Below, piece after piece: positions 46,240 to 56,400 of a DNA stretch of 64,000 bases; position 1 is the first letter of the stretch, and every line of letters starts with the position of its first letter. The translations under genes were made by a program, and so were the position numbers. The stretch spans positions 6,820,001-6,884,000 of the forward strand of contig CM057136.1 in assembly GCA_029964075.1 (NCBI GenBank), written 5' to 3'. Source of the stretch: Patiria pectinifera (taxonomy: Eukaryota > Echinodermata > Asteroidea > Valvatida > Asterinidae). Below the pieces are notes generated by a model. That model did no database searches, was not told the origin of the DNA, and worked only from the letters and a program-made list of their open reading frames with translations.

Positions 46240-46859
46240 CCTGATGACAGGCTCGGTTACTACCTTCCGATAAAATTTATTCCGGTTTGGTTTCCCACTG
46301 GATTCGAAATCCAACGTATCAAATGTTTCAAAATGTAGATATTTCACCACCAGACAACACGTTTTGCCGGGTACATTCAACGCACTAATCATAGGACTAA
46401 CGAGTGCGATTCAGCATAACGCCCGGGCTGAAGCTCAGGCAGGCTCATTGATGCACGGTCATTGGCTACTAAGATTAATATTAACGCTAATGCATATTCA
46501 TGGCGCAGGAGCCTTGCGATGAGGGAGACCTTTGGGAAGACTAGGCTGGTTCCCACTTGCATGATATGGCGACCTGTAGCTAGTTCCCATTTCACCGTGA
46601 CGTTGTTCGATGAGGAGGCGCTGACTGAGATTGACGACGGTGTGCTGGATGAAGGAAGCGTTGTTGCGGAGGTGCGGATTGGTCATTAGAGATTGGGTGT
46701 CTTTGATATTTCTTTTGGAAACTGGACTAGCATAATCTCTTTTATTGTTTCCATTTTCCCTTAGACCAAGACATCGCGGTGTGCTTGGTTTGCGAGACGT
46801 GGAAGTTTCTGGTGTTGAAGACTGGATTCTCGGTGGAAGTCACTGGTAAGCAGGTGTTG

Positions 46860-46957
46860 GGTGCTCTATTTAAGACCGCTTGGAGTCTGGGTGCTGTTAA
46901 TTAAAGGCGATGGTAATTATCAGCACTCAGACTCCAAGCGCTCTTAAACAGAGTGAT
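46860..46957. repeat. Foldback element, relative of 834-1017
   Basis: Arms of about 37 nt (46860-46896 and 46921-46957) share GCTTGGAGTCTG and pair imperfectly around 24 nt. The stretch after it (46979-47003, TTATTCCCATTCATAAATAC) matches 1023-1047, which follows the foldback at the left end of the window. Confidence 0.8.
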
Positions 46958-47569
46958 TAATACCGACCAAGCACATATTTATTCCCATTCATAAATACCT
47001 TTTCGCTCAAAAAAAATCTAAAATGTTTGGTCAAAAAAAACCGATTTTGTTCAGCAAGTTCACTTCATGTTTTGTAAAACACCCCTCTAGCTAAATAATG
47101 GAGTGTCCAGCTCGCGAGTAAGATGTCAACAACTCCCTTTAAGGAGATTGTCGCGCGTACTGCGCGATGTCGCGCAGAATGCACATAAGGCGTTCCCATG
47201 CATCCCCTGGATATATTATTCTAACCTACTTTTTTGTAATCCTTATGGTGTCTAGTGAATGAATTTTGATGTTCCCAAGATCAAATATCGTCCCATGGGC
47301 TTCATTTGGCGGCCATCTTGGCAGCCACCTTGGCTCTCGACAAAAAAAAACTCGATTATTGACATAACTTTTGAGCCAGGCATCATAGAAAGACATTCTT
47401 TACCTCGGGTTTCAGCTGCTGCCTTTCAGAACGCCCTAGGAATGGTAAAGGCTAGTAGAGTAAACAGAAAAATATCAGGAGTGGAGCCGCAAAGGCGGTT
47501 GGTGGTAATACAAACCATTCCCTCGTAGCTAGCAAAGCTCATACCAAAAACACAACCAAGACTATGGGT

Positions 47570-48290
47570 CACCTACCGCGAATTGTCACCTTCTGCATCA
47601 ACAACCCAGCGAGGACTCAGCAGTTTGACAGTCTTAGAGAGGCTCTGGCATAACTTACAGGCGGTGATAACAAAGTGGAATCCAAGTGGTCCAACCTTCG
47701 TGATGATCTACAACCTCACCACTTCTTCCTATGGAAAGAGAGAACGTAGGAATGCTGACTGGTACGAGCTGGGAAGAAAAAGAAACAGTGACAAAAGCCA
47801 AGAAAAGAGCTCTCCTGGCCCACAAGAAGGATCCCAGTCCAAGCACATAACATATGCTCCAAGGCCAGGGCCGCAAGAGACCAGTAATGCAAGAAGGCTG
47901 TATGAGGGCATCAAGAAGGCAATATGACCGAATATCTCGATAGCGACACTGGTGCAGTCCAAGACAGGAGAAGTTACCACCGATCCAGCTGATGCAAGAT
48001 GCAAGTGTACCAGTCCTGTGTCCTCGTACACTCCTTGAACGGTTGTGAAGCCTGGACAACCCATGCTGGTCAGGAGAAGAGACTAAAGAGGTTCCAACTC
48101 GGATGCCTCAAACGTATCCTCTGCATAAGCTGACAGGATCGAGTGACAAACACGAAGATTTTAGAGCGTGCTGGTATCCCGAGCATGTTTGCTCTCCTCA
48201 GCATGAGACGTCTTAGATGGCATGGGCCATGTCAAGAGGATGGACTCGGGTCGGCTCCTGAAAGGATCTCCTTCATGGAGAACTTGCTGA
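47570..48290 (+). pseudogene. Decayed RTE-type LINE fragment
   Basis: The clearest part (48052-48220) reads EAWTTHAGQEKRLKRF, CLKRILCIS, a stop, QDRVTNTKILERAGIPSMF and LLSMRRLRWHG. This is the conserved C-terminus of endonuclease-reverse transcriptases found in many invertebrates. Upstream pieces (PRIVTFCINNPARTQQFDSL, near 47575-47634) resemble the EN-RT linker, with frameshifts. The RT core is missing. Confidence 0.72.
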
Positions 48291-49127
48291 ATATACCATA
48301 TTATTATACCATTACGTAGTGACGCCATCATAGTAGTAATATTCCAGTGGAAAATTATAATAGACTAAAATGTCCGTAATTGTAACGGGTACACATTACG
48401 AGTTATGAGTACACAAAGCAACAGTGAAGAGAAAATTGTTCTCATTTTCGAGCGACACGACAAGCTAGAGAAATGATAATCAATGACATTTCACCGTCAT
48501 ACTTGAACGTCTAGTCGTCATCTTCAAGAAACTCATCATAATCAATTTGTTGATGCTCTTTAACTATTGTTTCTCCGCCTTCTCAACAGTTTTCTGCAAC
48601 AAGTCAATGTGTGATAGAGAATGATAGGTCCTCATCACCACACTGGCATTATCCAACACCATACTGAAACTATGCTATGATTGTTGGTTCACTATATCAC
48701 CATTCCAGCTAATACTACAAGATTAAGGCTACATCTTAATTTGACTTCCTATGGTGCCTAGCTCAAAGGCCATGTAAAATAACAAATTTTCGAAATGTAA
48801 GATCACGATGGCCGCCAAATCATGAAATCATGCTTTTGATCGATTCCGCTCGCCCAAATTACCCCTAACAATATGTTAATTTTTCTCCCCATGATGCCTT
48901 GTGCAAAGTTACTTCATGTATTAATCTAGGTCCTTCATATGCCATTTTTTCCCTTAGCATGTATCTTTTGCTTGATTAGTTTGTTCTTAAGTTTTAATGC
49001 TAATGTGCTTGTATTTTCATTGTTTTATTATTAATAATTTTAGTGTAACAATATGTAATTTTTAAAGGTTTTTCATATTCATAATTAAGTTTTGGATTTT
49101 TTTTTTATTTGGTTTTTGTTAATTATT

Positions 49128-49200
49128 GCAAAGCGCCTTGAACGGCAATTTGAAGGATTTGGCGCCATATAAGAATATAATTATTGTTATTATTATGTAC
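49128..49200 (+). mobile_element. L2/CR1-type 3' tail
   Basis: GCAAAGCGCCTTGAACGG is followed by TTTGGCGCCATATAAG and an ATT-rich run (ATTATTGTTATTATTATG). This stem-loop plus short tandem tail is the usual 3' end of L2-clade LINEs and the SINEs they move. The body upstream is not recognisable. Confidence 0.6.
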
Positions 49201-49520
49201 ACCTGATTTTTGTCGAAATCCAAGATGGCCGCAAAAAAAGGCCGCCATATTATAACGCAACACTTTCAATTGATTCCTCACACCCAAATTAACCTCAAAA
49301 ACGTGTTAATTTGTCTACCTGTGATGCCTGGGTCAAAAGTTAGTTCAATAATAGACTTTCGTCGAAATCCAACAAGGCCGCCAAGATGGCCGCCATAATG
49401 AACCCGATGGGACAATATTTGATCTTGGGAACATCAAAATTCATTTGCTAGTCAACTTAAGGATTACAAAAAAGTAGGTTAGAAAAATATATCCAGGGGG
49501 TCCATGGGAACCTTATCTTC

Positions 49521-51994
49521 CGACTAGACTAATTGGACGTATCAAAATATGGTGCGGAAGCAAAGGAACTTTCTGGCGAAAAATTAATTGTATCAGTGAA
49601 GGAAAACAATCTTGACAGTATGAGCGCTTTGAGCGCCCTCTAGTGATCGAAAAAGATCTGCTCCTATGACGGTGTCACATGAAAATCCAACTCCTATGAA
49701 AATCGCACTTGACAGGGCACTCTCCCCAAACAAACCTAAAAAAAAAGAAGCATACTATGGTACTCACGCGTGCGCAATACTACCAATGAATCCACATTTC
49801 ACGGAGTCGGATATTTACGCTACAACGGCACTCCTCTAACTTGAAAACGTTATTACCTGTAACACCTATGTGCATGTCACCGGTTGCATAGCCACTTCCT
49901 TACAAGGAAATGTCCACTGTTGACCACCGTATGAGTGATCGGACGTTCGATCTTATATCTACAACAACCTCAATGACTGCTGGTTTTGAACAAGGAGGTG
50001 AATGACTTATCAATTGCATTGCGTGAGTGTGTCTGAAGTACGTGGCGCAAGCGCAACAGTTCAGGTATTTTGAATTTTTTCATAAATTATCACTGGGTGA
50101 CCACATGACTGACCACTTAATCACTTCCTATGAGGTTAAGGTACATATATGTATTGGACCAAACTTGACATTAAGTGATCTTTACTTGTGGAGGCTTGTA
50201 AATTTAAAGAAAAATGGCCACTAGTAACCACTGTGTAACCGTTGACCCCAAATCGTCACCGACACCACGATCGTAACACTCCACGTGTTAAACCATATTT
50301 TTTTTCAATTATCTGGGTTTTTTTCTTACACTTTTAAACATTATTCATCAAGGCCCACCATTGCACGAAGTTTCAAAGCTCCAAGGGCTTTACTTTAATA
50401 ATTACGCTAATTATCCATGGCAACTTTTGCGCAAAAGTGACAATTTTCGTTTTAACGAAGTAACACTCAAGTTCCAGTTACCATTGCAATGCATGGCGCG
50501 CACTCTGCTCAAATGTGAGCAAAAACGTTTTCACGAAGTAACACTCTCCTTGTATGAGAGGGCGCGCGCTGACCCGAAGTAACTTTCACCTAGTGTTATA
50601 GGCCTAATGCATTGAAGCGTACTACTTCGTGAAAACAAACATTTAGAGATTCGCAGCTTTTTTTCGGTTCAATGAACTGACACTCACCTTTTTTCTTTTA
50701 TTTTTTGTTGATTTAATACACAAATGGGTGAAAAACTGCAGATTAAATAAATTCAATACATCAAGTGTCCTCAACGAGAAACCAAACTGAAAATACTCTG
50801 CAGTTTCGACGCAAAGTGTTGTCCTAGAAGGCATTGGACTTTAGATGCCGTTTCCCCGATTGCTAGTTTTCACTGGTATGTACATGGGTGTTACTTCGTG
50901 GTTTCGCTGACACAATGATTTTCAGCATCTCGGGTAGGAGTTCAGTCGAGAAAGATCCTGTCCAAATTAGGCTGCAATCGCCAAATGCATGGCAGATAGC
51001 ATTTTAAAGGCTCATTAGGAGAAAGAAAGGTCAGGTTCGGTCGGGTCGGGTCAGGTCTGGCTTATTAAAGGCTAAATCACAAGAGACAGCCAAGTCCGGT
51101 CCAGTCGGTCGGTCGGTCAGTGCGTGCCTGTGTGCTAGATATGTGCTAAGAGCACTGTCACTAGGTTGGCCCTCTGGGACCAGCACAAATGTAGTCTTGA
51201 AATATACACGTAAGGCCGTGAGACACCTTAAGAGATCACTGACAGTAATAAATGATATCTAGAGACAACAAAACACTGCAGGTGCACGCTTACACTCTAT
51301 CTAAAGTGCTTTTATTAAATGAGAAAAGATATGCCAAACTTCTGTCTTCTACTCCATATTTAATTTAATGGGCTTAAAGGCAGTGGCCACCTTTTGCAAA
51401 AGAATGATTTTTGTTGCCGTTTCAAGAAACAGTAATATAATAAATCTGAGGCAGGTTGTTTATAAAAAAAAAAAAACCGTTGAAATTATGCGCAGTAGAT
51501 GTCATACTTTTGAGAAAACTGTGACAATGCATCTTCAATTTCTCATGCACAAAACATGCTATTGTTGACAGTTTGATGGTTTGGTCCTAACCATCCCAAG
51601 GAAATGATGGTAAATTCCTCTTGCAGGAAAAAAGACAGCATACTGGGCGCAAACGATTTCACAGGATGCTTAAACATTGTACTCACTTTACAATAAAGTG
51701 GGATATTTCATAATATTTTGACAGTTTAATGTTTGAATGTTTGCAAATTGTGTCGATTACCTTTAACCCCTTCATATTTTAAAAGAAAACAAGAGAAAGA
51801 AAAAAAAGACAGAAAAGAAAACAGTTTTGCTGAGAAAATATAGCCAGTTCATACTGGGTTTTTTTTTGTTATCTATTTCCACCAGGTACTGAACTACATG
51901 TATATGCTTAACCATTGTTGAAAAGGACAGTTAAGAAAGACTAATAATCTATATAATTATGCCCATTTCTATATTAAGAAAATTAATAAATTAT
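49521..51994. other. No gene recognised
   Basis: AT-rich. Repeated CGAAGTAACACT words occur at 50455-50600 with the inverse near 50620 and 50890. GGTCGG runs lie near 51035-51120. No exon or terminal repeat found. Confidence 0.4.
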
Positions 51995-53322
51995 ACCAGG
52001 TTTGCTATGCAAAAGTTTTATGCAATATTAATTGGCATTGTACAGTGTTGTAGAACAAAATAGTTTGCAGTTCATGAATAATATTCATTCCGTTGGTTTA
52101 CGAAGCGAAATTGAGTGGGCAAACTATTTTGTATTGACTCAAATTCGGCCACTTCAGATAGCGTCCTCTCATTGTGTCCACAATATTTCAACAAGGATAA
52201 TAGTTTGTGACGCTTGAAGTAATTATTATCGAAGTTTTACGTGCACTTTCATCTGGGGATTGTTTTCTGGGTCCAAGAAAATCCCGACAAATGTCTGACA
52301 TTTCCATTTGAACTAAAAATTGAAACCGTCACTTTTCAAGGTATAGTTGTGAGCACGTTTATATTCCACTTGTCATCAATCTTTTCATTGATTATTATTT
52401 CTTGAGAAATACGTTTTTAGAGCCCAAAAGAGCGCAACCGGCCAAAACGTCACCTTTAGAAGTATTGTATTTTGAGTGAAACAAATGCCACATTCTAGCT
52501 GGTCTTGCAAACATATCCCTTTCACTATTATTCTACTACACGCAAACATGATTTGTCATATGTAAATACATGCCATTGTATTTATTACTGATTGTGCCCC
52601 TAAGAATCTAAAACAATCTAGGGAAAAAAAATCGAAAAAGGGAAAATTTAAGCTTCTGTTAACCACCTGTTTTTATTCAACCGATTTCTTTTGCCGGCAT
52701 CAATGTAGCATGGGAAACCCCCGTCTCTAATGCTCATTGGAAATTTGACAATTCAAAATGTGGAAAAGTCTGTGTCATAAATATTGGTCTACTGTTAGAT
52801 TGGTTCCGGGCCCTTCAATCGTAGCCCTCGTTTAGAGTGTAGGAGGCGGGAACAAGTCCGAACGGGGGCCTCTGGAAAAGCACATGAAGTGCAAATGCCT
52901 TTTGGGGGCATGTTATTACATCGGATCATTTGCTTTTAGTGCATCCCCCACGTTTGAGCAACAAAGTCGTTGTAACTCGTACAAATGATGCATACTTGTT
53001 GGAGTTTCAGCTCAGTGGATACTATATCTTTTGAGGGGGGAAACGAGAAAAAAAACACATATTTTTGTGCCCACTTTTAATTATTGATACCCTTTCAGGC
53101 AGGGATTTTTTCTACAGTTCTTTCTTCATTTTAAGTGAGGTATTCTTCTTTAAATCGGTAGGTACACTTTTCTGGGTAACTGCAAATATTCTTACGTGCC
53201 TTTATGTTTTGACTGAAGCATTCTTAAAAGTTTACACCACATGACACATGCATCCCCGCTCCAGTTTGTTACATTTCCAGCAAGCATTAGAGCTAGGTGT
53301 TCCCGCGCTGGCATCGATGGAA
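51995..53322. repeat. Duplicated 3' flank of gene C
   Basis: Similar to 2213-3849. Possible minus-strand ATTAAA polyadenylation signal at 53076-53081, about 240 nt after the stop. No other gene. Confidence 0.7.
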
Positions 53323-53469
53323 TTACTCATGACTGTTGCAGCCGAGGACCTCGAAGCGCATACTGCTATGTGTATGGTGCTGAGTAGGCAGGATACGCAG
53401 GAACCTGGCCTGGAAGGCCTTCGGGAAAGTGGTGGTCACGTGGGTGTTTTTGTCCGAGTTTCCAGGAAA
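53323..53469 (-). CDS. Gene C exon c with stop
   Basis: 147 nt. The acceptor is TGTTCCTCACAG. Encodes FPGNSDKNTHVTTTFPKAF, FLRILPTQHHTHSSMRFEV, LGCNSHE and TAA. Confidence 0.92.
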   Translation of the reverse strand, partial: FPGNSDKNTHVTTTFPKAFQARFLRILPTQHHTHSSMRFEVLGCNSHE

Positions 53470-56400
53470 CTGTGAGGAACAAACAATATGGAAACGAATT
53501 TTCGAGTTTTCCCCATGCATTTACAGCAGCAGGGGCGTACATCTGGGGGGAGGGGTTATATTATCCCCTCCACTTTTTGACCAGTGGAGATTTGGGATAT
53601 TGGATTCCCCCTCCACTTTATCGTGGCGAGAAACAAAAAAAGGCGGATTTTAAGATATTGTTCGAACTTTCCAACAACCAAACCGCATTCAATAGTACTG
53701 GAGAAGGGAGAAAAAGTACGGAAACTTTGAATACTGACGGTGTCTTGATGTAAAATTAAGGGCTGTAAGTATACATAACGTGCACATCTGTATCATGAAC
53801 AGCGCCCCCTAGAATCATGTTGAGTCCAGCAAGCCCCCTTTTCTTTTTTGTATCGAGGGCATTTTTTTATTTTATTTTTTTTTAATTTTAATCATCCCCT
53901 ATCCACTCCCCGGCACAGATTCACGCCACTGTGCAGCAGGATCGCCAGAGGGAGCCCTCGTCCTACGGCGTTCATCTCATGAGCGGGGCTTTGTGCAATA
54001 AGCCCATGAATTAAGGAATGTCTTACCACTAGAACACCTAGTTTGCCTGGGTCTGTGGTTGGTTTGAATCAACGGCGGATGCAGGGGGAACAGGGGCCAT
54101 GCCCCCCCCCCAAAAAAAAAAAATTATACTTTTGTTTTGGTAACGTCTAAAAAAACAACCAGCCACTGTACATCACCCACAAAAATAATAAAATAAATTG
54201 ACAAGGTTTTCACGAAATATATATATGGATTTTACTCAAAAATAAGAATTTACAACGTATGTCGCAAATGGGAGAGTTTTAGAAAAGGGATATCAGGTCC
54301 GAATTTCAGCCAAGGAAATTAATTCTGGTTAAAATAAGAGCATTTTGAAACTGCACTTTTAAACTCGAAAAATTTAGTACACGAGAACAAAGAAATGTCT
54401 CCACAAAGATACACATTTCAGTATGTATGGATAACACTGAGGTTACAGTGTTAGGCATCGGTGAAAGGGCATTTGAACAATGCAATCGGTCTACCTTCAT
54501 CGGTGCACTTGATCCATCATCGGTGACGTCGGTCCATTCTTGGCCATCGTCGCTGTAGGCCACTTTGAACTCTGTCACCCATTGGGGCCAGTTACCATCC
54601 CCGCGCCCCTGCGTGATAACGCCAGTGATGATCACATCAGAACCCAGGTCGACCTGGATCCATGGATCGGGATCACTAGCTTCATTATTACACCAGGCTG
54701 AGGCCAAACCGGCTGCAGAGTAAGCAGATAATCAAACAAGCTGAGCAGAACATTCGGCTGTGCAAATGTAAGTGCTAAGCTGAGAACCTTCGATAAGCAC
54801 TTCATGAGGCAGCGGTCACTTGCAAAGTAAGCGGATAGTGAGAAAGCAGTCCTAACGATACCTAACGACGTCATGCTTAAGTTTTTTACATGTGCACTTT
54901 CCTATGAGAGCCAGGTGGGACCAGGCTCGGATTAAGCGTTTCGTAGGTCAAATAGGCATCAGTGTTCCGTAGGTCCTACTTAGCCCTAGGTATCGGCACC
55001 AAATTCCTGTTAATGCTATTAAAGTACAAAGCACTATACAAAGTATATATCTAGCCAGGCCAAACTGATATATGTCCTTGCTCTAAAAGTTTGTTGGCAC
55101 TAAGGGTGTCAATCGCTTCTTAGAAGTGGGGGGGGGGTACATACATTTTACATGTGTATCTTGATCAGAACTTATGTGACTGCGACGCCTAAACGGCGTG
55201 GGGTTTCGGGGCCCGCTAAATACGGGCGATTCCCAATAGTGCGCCTCCAAGAGTTTGCAACGCGTTGGCCAATCACAATGCGCGAAATCAGTCGACCTTT
55301 TCCAAACGTGCATTGGGTAGACAGATTTTGCGCATTGTGATTGGCCAACGCGTTGCAAACTCTTGGAGGCGCACTATTGGTAATCGCCCGTATTGAAGAG
55401 CCCAGAAAAAAAAATCGATTGTAGACGTTCTGTGGTGCGATCTGAGGCAATTTCTGACTTCTGCCAAGGTTTTAGCAAAAGATCGTCATTTTAACGGGAT
55501 TTTCGAGTTTGGGGTCATTGAATCAGCGGACGAAAATAGTTTGGGGACGACATGTTTCCCGGACCCCAGTGATCTATTTTCGTATGCCCCCCCATTTATC
55601 GTTAGTCTGAGTACGACCCGTTTTCCACGGAGCCAAGTCTCGTGTATAACGTCTGATAATTGTAAGCATGCAGATATATGCAAGCCGCACGCAAGCCAAT
55701 CGGAGTCGACTTTACTAAATCGTGACGTAATTTCATTCCCAACTCAGGACTAATGGTTTGATTGGTCAATTCGAATGCAGTGTTTCGTAATACAACAACA
55801 GCCTGGCGCATATTGCGTAAATGATACAGAGCGCGTGACACTTTTTTTGTATCCATGTCTATGACGCGCAAAGGGTGAATGACCGAAGACCCGACGTAGA
55901 AAGCGCCCGCTGATTTGTCAAAATCTAAGAGGTCAAGAGGCGGTACATTGCATAATTAATCAGCGAATCTGTTTATATCTAATCTATTACAAAGACTAAT
56001 TTCTAGTGGAACCCGAATTTTTGAAGGCCCTTTAGGGCACAGTGTGCCCATTAGGTAAACCGGGCCTGGGTGGGACGCGCACGTCATTTTTGCCGGTAAC
56101 CTTTCCATCTTCATATCATGTGCTTTATGTGTTGTGCTTAGTACCTAAACACGTATATTCATGCCAATGAACATGTACTTGTGAACCACTTAGTAAGTCT
56201 GGTTATCAGACCAGATGATTATGACAATTCTGGAATCTTGCAGACGTCCTATGGCACCATTCATAAGGCACCATTTATATATCTTAGCACGTATGATGAG
56301 CTGAGATTGTCAAAATTAATTTTAAAACCATTTTTGAAAAAAAAAATAAAAAAATAAAAAGAACCTCTTTCCAAAAAAAATCTTCAAAACCCCTGTAAAT

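Larger units (their letters stand above)
47185..49520. mobile_element. 2.3-kb element with ~150-bp terminal inverted repeats
   Basis: The left end (about 47185-47345) and right end (about 49360-49520) are inverted copies sharing ATGAATTTTGATGTTCCC and CTAACCTACTTTTTTGTAA. The interior repeats blocks around AAGATGGCCGCC (about 48800-48930 and 49215-49385), and holds a LINE fragment (47570-48290) and an L2-like tail. No transposase recognised. Confidence 0.78.

Noticed and set aside
46462-46689. 75-codon plus-strand frame with acidic C-terminus
   Set aside because: Looks more protein-like than most, but has no domain, no splice context and a 62-68 codon frame on the other strand. Not enough to call.
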